Positions 42,626-51,982 of a DNA stretch of 64,000 bases are shown here, piece by piece. Source of the stretch: Archaeoglobus veneficus SNP6. Lineage in GTDB: Archaea > Halobacteriota > Archaeoglobi > Archaeoglobales > Archaeoglobaceae. The stretch lies in the NCBI RefSeq assembly GCF_000194625.1, contig NC_015320.1, forward strand, positions 1,658,612-1,722,611, in the 5' to 3' direction. A program made the position numbers and the translations under genes. Under the pieces are notes generated by a model. That model saw only the letters and a program-made list of their open reading frames with translations. It was not told the DNA's origin and ran no database searches. Each line of letters opens with the position of its first letter. Within the stretch, counting starts at the first letter, position 1.

Positions 42626-44155
42626 CTATGATACTCTATAATTAAGTTCAGCCAGAAACTCCTCAATCTTCCCCTCAACCCCCCTTATCTCCTCCTCAAT
42701 GGCCTTCAGCTCCTCCCACTCCCTCGCAACATCGATCTCCTCAACTTCCTCTTTCGGAAATACGTAAAGCGTAACATTCAGGTTGTAATCATTCTCCTTT
42801 ATCTCATCAAGCGAGACAACTCTGCAGAAACCCTCTACATCCTTAAACTCCCTGTAAGCATTCACTATTTTCTCAATATGTTCATCCCCAAGCCTGTTCA
42901 GCTTTCTGACCTCAGGATGCTTTTCATATTCATTGCTTGCGTTGATAAACAGAACCTTGCTCTTTCTCTCTTCAGGCTTCTGCTTGTTGAAAATCAGAAT
43001 GGCTCCCGGCGCTCCAGTGTTGTAAAACAATTTCTCAGGCAGCAAAATAACACATTCGAGCAAATCATCCATCAAAATAGCTTTCCTTATTGTCTTCTCC
43101 TTGCCACCTCTGAACAGGCAGCCATTATCGATTACCACTCCAACACATCTCTTTGCAGATGCAAGCATGTGCTGAATCCATGCCCAGTCTGCTGAATTAT
43201 TGGGAGGATAGCCGTATTTAAACCTCTCCTCATAGAATTCAGCTTTTTTAAGCTCAACCTCACCATATCCGTCCTGATTCCACGGAGGGTTGGCTATAAC
43301 AACGTCAAACCTGCGAAAGCTCTCCCCATCTTTAAACCTCGGGTTCTTCAGTGTATCGCCGACAACGAGATTTATATCCTTGATTCCATGGACAATCGCG
43401 TTCATCTTCGCTATCGCATAGGTTGTAGGGTTTACTTCTTGGCCATATAGAAAGAGCTTCTTTGCCTCCTCCTCACCATACTTCTCCTTGACGTAATCGT
43501 AAGCCCTTATCAGCATCCTCGCATAGCCTGCTGCAGGATCATAAACGCTTTCGAGCGGTTTAGGAGCCACGATTTTAACGATCAGTTCCACAACTTCCGA
43601 GGGAGTGAAAACCTCACCCTCCTTAGCCTTCTGAGGAGCAAAGTAACCGACTATCCACTCGTAAGCATCACCAAGTATACTGTCGCTTGTCCTTCCCAAA
43701 TTAAGCCCGCTAAAAAGCTCGAAAAGCTGGACGAGAATGTCAAAGTTGTCTCTGTGTCTTGTGAATTCGAGGAAGTCGAGTCTATCAACAACTCCCTGCA
43801 ATTCAGGATTCTTCTCAGCCAAAAGCTTCAGCGCCTCAGAAAGCTTAACAGGCAACTCATTAACGTTCTTCCTGAGCTCCTCCCAAGTGTATTTCTCAGG
43901 ATACATGAAGCGGTGGAACGATATATCTTTTGCAAGTTCCTCAGCCTCTTCTCTGCTCAAACCTTCCTTTTCAATCAGGTATTTGAGAGCCTCATTGTAC
44001 TCTCTCTTCCATTCATCGCTCAGTCTTTTAAGGAAAAGCAGCACGAGTATATACTTGTAATCAACTCTGGTTCTGATAAGATCAGCAGCCTGCTTGCATG
44101 CCCTAATGAGCTCATCTCTTGTGGTTTCAATATCAATGTAGTTGGCAAGAGTCAT
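42626..44155 (-). CDS. hsdM: Type I restriction enzyme M subunit
   Basis: 509 residues. SAM-binding VYDPAAGYARMLI (motif I, with G-Y-A in place of the common G-S-G) and the catalytic FDVVIANPPWNQDG (NPPW, N6-adenine methyltransferase). The N-terminal ~150 residues are the helical HsdM_N domain. It methylates the site recognised by HsdS and forms the core of the restriction complex. First gene of the minus-strand island, 78 bases from tRNA-Val. Confidence 0.95.
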   Translation of the reverse strand: MTLANYIDIETTRDELIRACKQAADLIRTRVDYKYILVLLFLKRLSDEWKREYNEALKYLIEKEGLSREEAEELAKDISFHRFMYPEKYTWEELRKNVNELPVKLSEALKLLAEKNPELQGVVDRLDFLEFTRHRDNFDILVQLFELFSGLNLGRTSDSILGDAYEWIVGYFAPQKAKEGEVFTPSEVVELIVKIVAPKPLESVYDPAAGYARMLIRAYDYVKEKYGEEEAKKLFLYGQEVNPTTYAIAKMNAIVHGIKDINLVVGDTLKNPRFKDGESFRRFDVVIANPPWNQDGYGEVELKKAEFYEERFKYGYPPNNSADWAWIQHMLASAKRCVGVVIDNGCLFRGGKEKTIRKAILMDDLLECVILLPEKLFYNTGAPGAILIFNKQKPEERKSKVLFINASNEYEKHPEVRKLNRLGDEHIEKIVNAYREFKDVEGFCRVVSLDEIKENDYNLNVTLYVFPKEEVEEIDVAREWEELKAIEEEIRGVEGKIEEFLAELNYRVS

Positions 44156-44232
44156 TAAATTAGGAAAATCTTGAAACGATTTATTCTTTATGATTTTAGC
44201 TCTCGGAGAATCAAGCCTTTAAGAAGTAAAAG

Positions 44233-44305
44233 TGGGCTCGCCCGGATTCGAACCGGGGACCTTCGCCTCGTCAAGGCGACGTCATAACCGCTAGACTACG
44301 AGCCC
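44233..44305 (-). tRNA. tRNA-Val (anticodon GAC)
   Basis: On the minus strand, acceptor GGGCTCG (44305-44299) pairs with CGAGCCC (44240-44234), and the discriminator is A at 44233. The anticodon stem is TCGCC/GGCGA around the loop TTGACGA, giving GAC (Val). The T arm is CCCGG TTCGAAT CCGGG. Length 73, no intron, no encoded CCA. The 3' end faces the restriction island. Confidence 0.94.
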
Positions 44306-44414
44306 CTTCCTTCCAACTTCACCCTCTTCTTAGAAAATCGGGATATAAGGTTTGCGGTAAATTCCTGCCATCCATGGCAGAAAAGCTAATATCGACATAA
44401 AAGAGAAGTTTTCC

Positions 44415-45698
44415 ATGGCCCGAATGCTACCCGTCTCACTCGTCATGTTCCTTTTGTTATCTTTGTTATCCGCAGAAGCCGTAGAAGCTGCCAAGGTTGT
44501 TGAGGTGGACATCAAAGGAGACATCAACGAGGGTACGGCCATCCAGGTCAGTAACGCCTTCAAACTCGCAGAAGAAGTTAACGCAGATGCAGTTCTGATA
44601 GTAATAGACACGCCCGGCGGTCTCGTTACCTCAATGAAAAGCATAGTCACAGAGATTCTCCAGAGCGACATTCCAGTAATAACCTACGTCCATCCTCCCG
44701 GAGCCTTTTCCGCATCAGCCGGATCATTCATCCTAATCTCCGGCCATATCGCTGCGATGTCCAATGGAACATCCGTTGGAGCTGCAACCCCCATCACCCC
44801 CATTGGCGCTGCTGAGAACAAAACGATTAACTATCTCGCAAATTACGCGAAAAGCATTGCCGAAGTCAGAGGCAGGCCAGTTGACATCGCAGAGCGATTC
44901 GTCACGGAGGGACTGAGCCTTACCGCAAGAGAGGCGTACGAGAAGGGAGTAGTTGATGTTATTGCAGACTCAAAGGGCGAGCTGTTTTCCAAAATAAACG
45001 GGAAGGAAGTGGATGTAAACGGCAGGAAGATCGTACTACACTTTGAAACCGTCGAGATAGTTAAGGCAGAAAAACCTCTCAAAGCAAGCATTTTCGAGAT
45101 TCTTTCAAACCCGCAGACGGCATCGATACTGTTCCTTATCGGCCTTTATGGTCTCATATTCGGTCTTACATCTCCGGGAGTGCTACCAGAAACGATTGGA
45201 GCGATATGCCTGATCCTCTCTCTTATAGGGCTTGGTGTGCTCAGCGTCAACCTCCTGGGCATCGTTCTGATTCTCCTCGGCATCCTCTTCCTGATAGCCG
45301 AGCTAATGACTCCGACATATGGAATACTCGGTATAGCTTCGATTCTCTGCGTTACTCTCGGTGCGATCACACTCTTCAATGAGCCCCTGATGCCTAAGGA
45401 TTTCTATACAACCTTCCCGACACTCATCGCTGGAATAGTGCTCGGTCTTGCAGGAATAGTTACGTTCTTCCTGATTAAGATAGCTCAGCTCAGGAAGGTG
45501 AGGAAAAAGGTAGGCGGAGAAGCCCTCGTGGGGGAAAGAGGCGAAGTTATATCCTTCCAAAACGGAAAGGGTTTTGCAAAGGTCAGGGGAGAAATATGGA
45601 CGTTTGAGAGTGAAGACGAGCTAAAGCCAGGCGACAAAATCGTCGTGGTCGGAAGGGACGGATTAATACTCAGAGTGAAGAGGTTCGAGAAGAAATGA
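44415..45698 (+). CDS. NfeD/ClpP-class membrane serine protease
   Basis: 427 residues. A signal peptide leads into a ClpP-like domain with DTPGGLVTSMKSI, the nucleophile Ser in SASAGSFILISG, and Lys-bearing GVVDVIADSKGE. Then 4-5 TM helices (about 225-355) and a C-terminal soluble OB-fold NfeD domain (GEALVGERGEVISF). Related archaeal enzymes cleave stomatin-like proteins. The ATG overlap with DUF357 suggests an operon with the primase genes. Confidence 0.92.
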   Translation: MARMLPVSLVMFLLLSLLSAEAVEAAKVVEVDIKGDINEGTAIQVSNAFKLAEEVNADAVLIVIDTPGGLVTSMKSIVTEILQSDIPVITYVHPPGAFSASAGSFILISGHIAAMSNGTSVGAATPITPIGAAENKTINYLANYAKSIAEVRGRPVDIAERFVTEGLSLTAREAYEKGVVDVIADSKGELFSKINGKEVDVNGRKIVLHFETVEIVKAEKPLKASIFEILSNPQTASILFLIGLYGLIFGLTSPGVLPETIGAICLILSLIGLGVLSVNLLGIVLILLGILFLIAELMTPTYGILGIASILCVTLGAITLFNEPLMPKDFYTTFPTLIAGIVLGLAGIVTFFLIKIAQLRKVRKKVGGEALVGERGEVISFQNGKGFAKVRGEIWTFESEDELKPGDKIVVVGRDGLILRVKRFEKK

Positions 45699-45949
45699 GG
45701 GACGTGGCTCTGGAGCTCGAATCTGAGACGAAGAAGTGGTTTGAGAGACTAAAAACAAAAATGAAAGACGTCAGGGCAAGAAACGACAAGGGAGATGAGT
45801 TCATAAGGAACATAGAGGCATATATCTCAGATACAATGCACTTTCTCAGCACTGGAGATCTCGTAAGGGCCTTTGAGTGTGTTGTCTGGGCGTGGGCGTG
45901 GCTCGAAATAGGCCTTGAACTCGGTTTACTCGAATACCGCGGGCAGTAG
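45695..45949 (+). CDS. DUF357 family protein
   Basis: 84 residues, two to three helices, with FIRNIEAYISDTMHFLSTGD and FECVVWAWAWLEIGLELG matching the archaeal DUF357 family. It overlaps the preceding protease gene (ATGA) and abuts the priS start. Function unknown; in several Euryarchaeota it travels with replication genes. Confidence 0.88.
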   Translation: MRDVALELESETKKWFERLKTKMKDVRARNDKGDEFIRNIEAYISDTMHFLSTGDLVRAFECVVWAWAWLEIGLELGLLEYRGQ

Positions 45950-47050
45950 ATGTCGGCGGAGAAGATAGCCATGGAGAGAACGAAGATATATCTCACGAGA
46001 AAGTTCTCCGAATATTACGCCAGAGCTACGCTGAAATTACCGAGAGAATTCAAAAGGAGGGAGTGGGCTTTCGTTCCCCTTGATGCTCTTCCAGCTTTCG
46101 TAATGCACCGCCACATAGCCTTTGAGAGCGAGGAGCAGCTTAAGACCTACATCCTCAACACGATTCCCGCCCACATTTACTACTCATCCGCTTATTATCT
46201 CCAACCCGATGCGGAAAAAATGGAGGACAAGGGCTGGATGAAAGCTGATCTAATCTTCGACATAGATGCCGACCACCTTCCCATAAAAGTGAAATCTATG
46301 GAAGCAGCTTTGAAAGTTGCAAAGAAGGAAATAATCCGCCTCGTGAAAATACTCGAAGAGGATTTTGGTATAGATGAGAAGGACATGAAAATAGTTTTTT
46401 CTGGTGGAAGAGGCTACCACCTCCACGTTTACAGTGACGAATTCACCGGCTTGGGCTCTGCAGAGAGAAGAGAAATCGTTGACTACCTCCTGCTCAACCA
46501 GCCCGCAAGATGTACCTCGACCCAGTGGCTGAGGATAGCAAGGTGCGTGGCGAAAAGGCTTGCCATTGAAGTCAAGAAAGGCAACCTGCCGAAGTACGGA
46601 ATATCAGGAAAACAGCTGGAGCGTTTTCAGGCAGCGTTTAACAGAGAGACTCTCGAGAGAATAGCCGAAGGAGACTTCAGCGTGTTTAAGGGTAAGAGAG
46701 CTGAAAGAATGCTCGAAACATTCGTGGAGGAGTGCATAAACAGGCTTGCTGTACATGTGGATGCGCCGGTTACTGCGGACACAAGGAGGTTGATAAGGTT
46801 CCCGGGTTCTTTACACGGGAAAACGGGGCTGAAGGTAACGCCAGTTAGCATCGACGACATAGAGGATTTCGATCCTCTCGTAGATGCGCTTGCCTTCGGA
46901 GATGAAAAGGTTAAAATCAGAAGTCTGACGAAAGTGAGGTTGAAGATGGCAGGAGAGGAGATAAAGCTCGCTGCAGGCGAAAAAGCGGTTGTGCCGGAGT
47001 ACGCTGCAGTCTTCCTTCTCTGCAGGGGGATGGCCCTCTATGGACATTGA
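45950..47050 (+). CDS. priS: DNA primase small subunit PriS
   Basis: 366 residues. LIFDIDADHLP carries the two catalytic Asp; FSGGRGYHLHVYSDE is the second conserved motif; RRLIRFPGSLHGKTGL holds the third. It is the polymerising subunit of the archaeal/eukaryotic primase; priL is not in this window. The first in-frame ATG, directly after the DUF357 stop, is used; an ATG at 45971 with GGAG upstream is an alternative. It overlaps the GINS gene by 11 bases. Confidence 0.95.
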   Translation: MSAEKIAMERTKIYLTRKFSEYYARATLKLPREFKRREWAFVPLDALPAFVMHRHIAFESEEQLKTYILNTIPAHIYYSSAYYLQPDAEKMEDKGWMKADLIFDIDADHLPIKVKSMEAALKVAKKEIIRLVKILEEDFGIDEKDMKIVFSGGRGYHLHVYSDEFTGLGSAERREIVDYLLLNQPARCTSTQWLRIARCVAKRLAIEVKKGNLPKYGISGKQLERFQAAFNRETLERIAEGDFSVFKGKRAERMLETFVEECINRLAVHVDAPVTADTRRLIRFPGSLHGKTGLKVTPVSIDDIEDFDPLVDALAFGDEKVKIRSLTKVRLKMAGEEIKLAAGEKAVVPEYAAVFLLCRGMALYGH

Positions 47051-47591
47051 AGAACTCCTCATAATACTCGAGAAGAGTAAAAGCAAGATTCAGCCCATAG
47101 ACGAGACTCTCTACGACGAGCTGAAGAACAGAATAAGGGAGCTCGAGGAGGAGAAAAAGAGGGCTGGAGATGATGAAATCCTGAGAATTGACGACGAGCT
47201 CAGAACTCTGAGAAGAATTCAGAGAAGGCTTTTCGAAGTTAGAACGAGCAAGATAGTGAGAGCAGCATGGGCAGAGGTATGCGGGACAGCCAGCGGAATA
47301 GAGGGCTTCGAGAACCTCACAGATAAAGAGAAGAAGTTTTTCAGGAGACTCGTAGAGCTAATAAAAGAGTTTAAGCAGGAGGTACTGGAAATCCTGAGCG
47401 TAAAAGAGGAAGAGGAGAAAAAAGATAGTGGCTACATTTTGGTGAGAGTTAAGAGCGATATACCGGAATTTGAAGGTGTCGATGGAAAAACATATAAATT
47501 GAGGAAGGAAGATGTTGTCACGCTTCCGGCCCTTAACGCTAAAGCTCTCATAAAAGGAGATGCGGTCGAGATAATCGAGGTGAAAAGATGA
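47040..47591 (+). CDS. GINS complex protein (Gins51-type)
   Basis: 183 residues. The N-terminal half is the helical A domain ([38 protein letters not shown]) and the C-terminal ~50 residues are the small beta B domain ([31 protein letters not shown]). In Gins51 the order is A then B. It is a component of the CMG-like replicative helicase with MCM and GAN/RecJ. The ATG at 47040 lies in the priS tail, which is the typical archaeal arrangement. Confidence 0.9.
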   Translation: MDIEELLIILEKSKSKIQPIDETLYDELKNRIRELEEEKKRAGDDEILRIDDELRTLRRIQRRLFEVRTSKIVRAAWAEVCGTASGIEGFENLTDKEKKFFRRLVELIKEFKQEVLEILSVKEEEEKKDSGYILVRVKSDIPEFEGVDGKTYKLRKEDVVTLPALNAKALIKGDAVEIIEVKR

Positions 47592-47869
47592 AGTATCCGA
47601 AGAAGGTCAAAACTTACTGCAAACACTGTGGAAAGCATACGATTCACGAAGTAGAGAAAGTCAGCAAAGGCAGACAGAGCTCTCTGAGATGGATCAACAG
47701 GCAGAAGAGGAGAAGAGGTAAGGTTGGTAACCTCGGCAAGTTCAGCAAGGTACCTGGTGGAGACAAGCCGACAAAAAGAGTGAACATAAGGTTCCGCTGC
47801 ACGGAGTGTAAGAAAGCTCACCACAGGCCTACATGGAGGGCGAAGAAGTTTGAACTCGTTGAGCAGTAA
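47588..47869 (+). CDS. rpl44e: Ribosomal protein L44e
   Basis: 93 residues. [13 protein letters not shown] and [12 protein letters not shown] are the two zinc-binding CxxC pairs. The basic middle ([17 protein letters not shown]) contacts rRNA. Normal length for the archaeal protein. ATGA overlap with GINS; followed by S27e. Confidence 0.97.
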   Translation: MKYPKKVKTYCKHCGKHTIHEVEKVSKGRQSSLRWINRQKRRRGKVGNLGKFSKVPGGDKPTKRVNIRFRCTECKKAHHRPTWRAKKFELVEQ

Positions 47870-47882
47870 GGGGGTGGTTGTT

Positions 47883-48059
47883 GTGGGGATCAAGAAGAGC
47901 AAGTTCGTTCGCGTCAAGTGTCCCGACTGCGAGAGCGTTCAGACGATCTTTGACCACCCCTCAACCGTAGTTAAATGCCTCGTCTGCGGCAGGACGCTTG
48001 CAGAACCAACAGGCGGAAGAGGAAAGATAAAGGCGGAAGTTGTTGAGGTTCTTGAGTAA
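47883..48059 (+). CDS. rps27e: Ribosomal protein S27e
   Basis: 58 residues. VRVKCPDCESVQTIF and VKCLVCGRTLAEPTGG form the zinc ribbon. The GTG at 47883 is chosen because GGGGGTGG lies at 47870-47877, five bases before it; the frame is open further upstream but would overlap L44e. Co-transcribed with L44e. T-rich sequence after 48060 (TTTTTTATG) may terminate the operon. Confidence 0.95.
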   Translation: MGIKKSKFVRVKCPDCESVQTIFDHPSTVVKCLVCGRTLAEPTGGRGKIKAEVVEVLE

Positions 48060-48114
48060 CTTTGTTAAGATTTTAAACTTTTTTATGAACTTAAATTTTA
48101 AAGCCTATATACCG

Positions 48115-48126
48115 CCGACAGCACAA
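48115..48126. repeat. 12-bp repeat CCGACAGCACAA, copy 1
   Basis: The same 12 bases occur at 49244-49255. This copy lies between the convergent ends of rps27e and the MBL hydrolase gene. Its role is unknown; a 12-mer shared within 1.1 kb of low-complexity-free DNA is more than expected but not strong evidence. Confidence 0.35.
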
Positions 48127-48163
48127 GTTTAGTTGAGATAATCGATAAAGCACTCTTTAAAAA

Positions 48164-48790
48164 TCAGGAAAGAAGAAGTTTCAATATTACAGCCCCCTCG
48201 ACTTTAAACTCCTCTGGATTTGCCTCAGTTCCCGGAATTGCTCCATAGTGCATGGGAATGTAATAACTCGCCTGTATATCTCCGGCTGCTTCAACAGCCT
48301 CTTTTACATCCATGGTGTATGTACCCCCTATCGGCAGCAGGGCTATGTCAACCCTTATGTTCTTCATCTCCGGGATTCTGTCAGTATCGCCTGCGTGGTA
48401 AATTCTAACCTTATCCACTTCCACTATGTATCCGACGCCACCCTCCTTGTGGTAGGGTTTGTTTATGTTATAGGCCGGAACTGTCTCGATTTTAACGCCT
48501 TTAACCTCCAATTTCTCTCCCGCGGAAACCTCACAGCTCTTGTACCCCTCCACAATGCAACCCTTAGGATAAACGACAACAGTCTCCTCGTCAGCGATGT
48601 TCATTATAGACTTGACGTCCTTATGGTCAAAATGATCGTGAGTCACCAGAATTAGGTCCGCTTTCTCCATACCTTTTGGCACTTCGAAGGGGTCGATGTA
48701 AACAGTCACACTCCCCTTTATTCTAAAACCGGCATGCTTGAGGTATGTCACCTCAACACCTTTATACACAAATGTGCTTTCATCCTTCAT
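48164..48790 (-). CDS. UPF0173 metallo-beta-lactamase-fold hydrolase
   Basis: 208 residues. LVTHDHFDHKD is the HxHxDH motif; VYHAGDTDRIPEM and IPMHYGAIPGTEANP supply the later ligands. This matches the UPF0173 family of predicted metal-dependent hydrolases; substrate unknown. A BRE/TATA-like CGAAAAAATTATATAG lies ~20-40 bases upstream of the ATG. Confidence 0.92.
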   Translation of the reverse strand: MKDESTFVYKGVEVTYLKHAGFRIKGSVTVYIDPFEVPKGMEKADLILVTHDHFDHKDVKSIMNIADEETVVVYPKGCIVEGYKSCEVSAGEKLEVKGVKIETVPAYNINKPYHKEGGVGYIVEVDKVRIYHAGDTDRIPEMKNIRVDIALLPIGGTYTMDVKEAVEAAGDIQASYYIPMHYGAIPGTEANPEEFKVEGAVILKLLLS

Positions 48791-48867
48791 AAAACATAAT
48801 AGATTTCAAAACTATATAATTTTTTCGAGTTTTCCGAAAATATTACCAGATATAGACGCAGTGAGGC

Positions 48868-49143
48868 TTATCCTCCCGCAATGGGCGGAAAAATTGCTAT
48901 AACATCTCCATCTCTAATTTCGACATTATCTCCAATGTCTTTTATGTTCCTCCCGTTTACAGTGATTATCCTGTCCTGCCTTATTTTTCCATTTTCATCA
49001 AAAACATCTTCAAGAAACTCCTTTCCAAGGATTTCGGCTGCCGACCTGAATGCACTCTCCAAGTTGCCGTCGCACTCCACTTCCAGGGCCTTAGTCCCGT
49101 ATTTATCTCTAAATGTTGCAAACAATTCGATTTTGACTTTCAT
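48868..49143 (-). CDS. MoaD/ThiS-like sulfur carrier
   Basis: 91 residues. A ubiquitin-like beta-grasp protein ending in IFPPIAGG, the C-terminal Gly-Gly that is adenylated and loaded with sulfur. VEIRDGDVIAIF is the family signature. Its position 151 bases downstream of the aldehyde ferredoxin oxidoreductase gene suggests it serves the tungstopterin cofactor of that enzyme. Confidence 0.9.
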   Translation of the reverse strand: MKVKIELFATFRDKYGTKALEVECDGNLESAFRSAAEILGKEFLEDVFDENGKIRQDRIITVNGRNIKDIGDNVEIRDGDVIAIFPPIAGG

Positions 49144-49243
49144 TAATCTATCATCCTCCTAAAGGCTATTTAATTCCTTCTGCTGATTCTACCCGGGCTA
49201 CAATTTTTGGAGCTAAAAACCGGCACAATATACAACCACATTA

Positions 49244-49255
49244 CCGACAGCACAA
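49244..49255. repeat. 12-bp repeat CCGACAGCACAA, copy 2
   Basis: Identical to 48115-48126. It lies between the AOR stop and the MoaD-like start. A shorter GCACAATAT occurs twice here (49223-49231 and 49250-49258), 27 bases apart. Confidence 0.35.
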
Positions 49256-49294
49256 TATGGCTTATCACAAAAGAAATTAAAAATTAAAAGAGAT

Positions 49295-51139
49295 TTACAG
49301 CTCAATTTCAAGCTCCTTGAGCTTCTCCTCAGTGGGCACTCCGTTAACCCAGCCCCTGAGTTTGTAGTACTCTTCCTTCATCTTTTCGAGGTCAACGACC
49401 TGTCCCTGTGCTGCTCCTTCCGGCATGGGTTCTGCAAGCAGCCTCTTTGGCAGTGTGTCGTCCTTTCCGTCGAAGCCATACTTGTTTATTATAACTCTCT
49501 CGAGGTTGTAGATTCTCTCTCCAATTTTCATTATGTCTTCGCTGCTCATATCCCAGCCTGTGACCGCTGAAAGGAGAGTCGCGTAGTCCTCCGCACCCAG
49601 TGCGAATGTTGCGAAGAGGCAATTCACCGCAGAATTTACGACGCACGTGAAGTCCTGGAAAGCCTTGACCCATTGGGCCTTGCCCTCTGTGGTAAGTGGG
49701 TCAATTTTCTCTGGCAGTCCGAGAATCTCTGGCGAGATTGTGTATCCCGTTACGTGGCAACCTCCTCTGTTTGCAGTTGCGTAGTTCAATCCAATACCCT
49801 TGGCACCCCTTGGGTCGTATGCTGGCAGCTCAAGACCCTTTACGCTCATTGAGAGCTCGGGGTTGCCGTATATTTCGGCAAGCCTCTTTGAACCGAGAGC
49901 AAGATACTTACCAAATCCGCTCTTGTACGCTGTTCTCCAGACCATTTCAACCATTGCCGCAGCATTTCCAAATCTCAGATCGACGCCCTCAAGGTCCTCG
50001 TCCGGAATGTATCCCTTCTCCCTGAGCTCCATCGCTGCCGCGATTGTTGAACCCATGGAGATTGTATCCATACCGAGTTCATCACAGAGGTGGTTTGCCT
50101 TGATTATCGCCGCAAGATCAGTTACGTTTGTTGATCCACCAAGAGACCAGATTGACTCGTACTCCGGCCCTTCAGAGTACAGTATCTGGAACGGGCCGGT
50201 CTCGACCTTGGTGATTCTCGCACATCCAATCTGGCATCCCCAGCAGGCGCCGTTTCTGATCAGGTATTCCTTAGCCAGCGTCTCACCGCTGATGTCGTCG
50301 GCCTTCTCGTTTACACCCGTCTGCCAGTTCTTGGTGGGGAATATGCCAGCATTGTTTATAACGTTCACAAGAACGGCCGTACCGTATGTTGGCAGCCCTT
50401 CGCCGGTAACGGGGTTCTTTCTCATCTTCTCGAGTGCCGTTTTTGCGAGTTCCTTGAACTCATCGGGCTTGGCAACTTCAACCTTCTGATCTCCAGCAAC
50501 AACTATTGCCTTGAGGTTCTTTGAACCCATTATGGCTCCAACACCCGTTCTACCAGCAGCTCTGTGATCATCATTCATGATGCTGGCAAAGAGAACCTGG
50601 TTCTCTCCGGCAGGCCCGATGCACGCAACACTGCACCTCTTCCCAACCCTCCCGCTCAGAATCTTTGTGGTGTCAAAGGTCGTTCTGCCCCACAGATCCG
50701 CTGCACACTTGAGTTCTGCGGTTCCATCAACTACTTCTAAATAAACAGGTTCCTCAGCCTTACCTTTGATAATAATGGCATCAAATCCGGCAAATTTCAG
50801 ATAGGGGCCCCACTTACCTCCAGAATTTGCACTTGCAACAGAGCCGGTGAGTGGGCTGCGTAATGCCATCACGTGGTATCTACCAGGAGTGGGAAACCTT
50901 ACGACACCCGTCGCGGGGCCCGTGGCGAATATCAGCACGTTTTCCTCGCCAAGCGGATTGATGTCCTTAGGGGCGATTCCCTTCTTCTCATATTCCTTCA
51001 AAATTTTGTACAGGAGATACGTCGCGTAGCCCTTTCCACCGAGGTATTTCTTCGCAATCTCCATGTCGGTGGGCACTGTTTTGATTGTTCCGTCGCTAAG
51101 ATTCACTTCTAGAACCTTACCCGTATATCCATTGCTCAT
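49295..51139 (-). CDS. aor: Tungsten-containing aldehyde ferredoxin oxidoreductase
   Basis: 614 residues, the full family length. N-terminal GKVLEVNLSDGTIK; pterin-binding AAGRTGVGAIMGSKNLKAIV; the [4Fe-4S] motif RNGACWGCQIGCARI (C-x2-C-x3-C) with the fourth Cys in VNSAVNCLFATF; second pterin contact DPRGAKGIGLNYATANRGG. It oxidises aldehydes to acids with reduction of ferredoxin. It is followed on the same strand by the MoaD-like gene. Confidence 0.95.
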   Translation of the reverse strand: MSNGYTGKVLEVNLSDGTIKTVPTDMEIAKKYLGGKGYATYLLYKILKEYEKKGIAPKDINPLGEENVLIFATGPATGVVRFPTPGRYHVMALRSPLTGSVASANSGGKWGPYLKFAGFDAIIIKGKAEEPVYLEVVDGTAELKCAADLWGRTTFDTTKILSGRVGKRCSVACIGPAGENQVLFASIMNDDHRAAGRTGVGAIMGSKNLKAIVVAGDQKVEVAKPDEFKELAKTALEKMRKNPVTGEGLPTYGTAVLVNVINNAGIFPTKNWQTGVNEKADDISGETLAKEYLIRNGACWGCQIGCARITKVETGPFQILYSEGPEYESIWSLGGSTNVTDLAAIIKANHLCDELGMDTISMGSTIAAAMELREKGYIPDEDLEGVDLRFGNAAAMVEMVWRTAYKSGFGKYLALGSKRLAEIYGNPELSMSVKGLELPAYDPRGAKGIGLNYATANRGGCHVTGYTISPEILGLPEKIDPLTTEGKAQWVKAFQDFTCVVNSAVNCLFATFALGAEDYATLLSAVTGWDMSSEDIMKIGERIYNLERVIINKYGFDGKDDTLPKRLLAEPMPEGAAQGQVVDLEKMKEEYYKLRGWVNGVPTEEKLKELEIEL

Positions 51140-51180
51140 GATGGTATTGATAACTTCAAGATATAAATATCTCGTTAAGA

Positions 51181-51852
51181 ATGGCTAAACATAACGGTAC
51201 AGCGGTGAATTTTTTAGCTTGGCGAAAATCTACCGGCGTGGAACTGATCGAAAAAGTGGAGGAGCTAAAGCACAGAATAAGCGACGTCGTTGATAGAAGA
51301 ATAGCCGAATTCATGGAGCTTCACAGGAAAGGAAACAGAGAGTGGTTTTTAGAGCTGTGCTTCTGCATTTTAACGGCAAATTCATCGGCTGAACTCGGAA
51401 TAAAAATTCAGAATGAGATTGGGGAAGGCTTTCTGACCTTGAGCGAGGAAGAACTCGCAGCAAAGCTTAAACTGCTTGGCCATCGATTTTACAACGTAAG
51501 AGCAAAGTACATAGTCAGTGCAAGAAAGTTCGAAAGAATCAAGGAAATCGTAACCATCATGGATCCTTTCGAGGCGAGAGAGTGGCTTGTGGACACTATA
51601 AAAGGAATTGGTTATAAGGAAGCAAGCCATTTCTTGCGAAACGTTGGATATCTCGACTTCGCCATCCTCGACAGGCACATTCTGCGAATTATGAGCGAAT
51701 ATGGGCTGATAGAGATACCGAAGAGTCTCAGCAGAAAAAGATACATAGAAATCGAAGAAGTATTCAAAGAACTCGCCAGAAAAGTCTCTTTGAGGCCGGG
51801 AGAACTCGATTTATATCTGTGGTACATGAAAACGGGGAAGGTTTTGAAGTAA
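51181..51852 (+). CDS. 8-oxoguanine DNA glycosylase/lyase, OGG2-like
   Basis: 223 residues. WLVDTIKGIGYKEASHFLRN is the helix-hairpin-helix with the catalytic Lys (K in GYKEAS), and GYLDFAILDRHILR supplies the catalytic Asp. The compact size and C-terminal ELDLYLWYMKTGKVLK match archaeal OGG2, which removes 8-oxoguanine. The first ~18 residues may not be translated; an internal GTG at 51238 is an alternative start. Confidence 0.9.
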   Translation: MAKHNGTAVNFLAWRKSTGVELIEKVEELKHRISDVVDRRIAEFMELHRKGNREWFLELCFCILTANSSAELGIKIQNEIGEGFLTLSEEELAAKLKLLGHRFYNVRAKYIVSARKFERIKEIVTIMDPFEAREWLVDTIKGIGYKEASHFLRNVGYLDFAILDRHILRIMSEYGLIEIPKSLSRKRYIEIEEVFKELARKVSLRPGELDLYLWYMKTGKVLK

Positions 51853-51982
51853 TTCAATTGCTAATTCTACGCAGCTTTATGGGTTGTACCTGGACACTGT
51901 CCGTGTATATGCCTTCGAATTTTTCAGCAACTTAGCCCCAATCAGCTTACCTCCTAAAACCACACACAGGCATCCACATTAT

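Noticed and set aside
48824-48841. TTTTCG...CGAAAA inverted repeat before the MBL hydrolase gene
   Set aside because: The CGAAAA part is explained as BRE sequence of the promoter, and the match to the 24381 palindrome is only partial.
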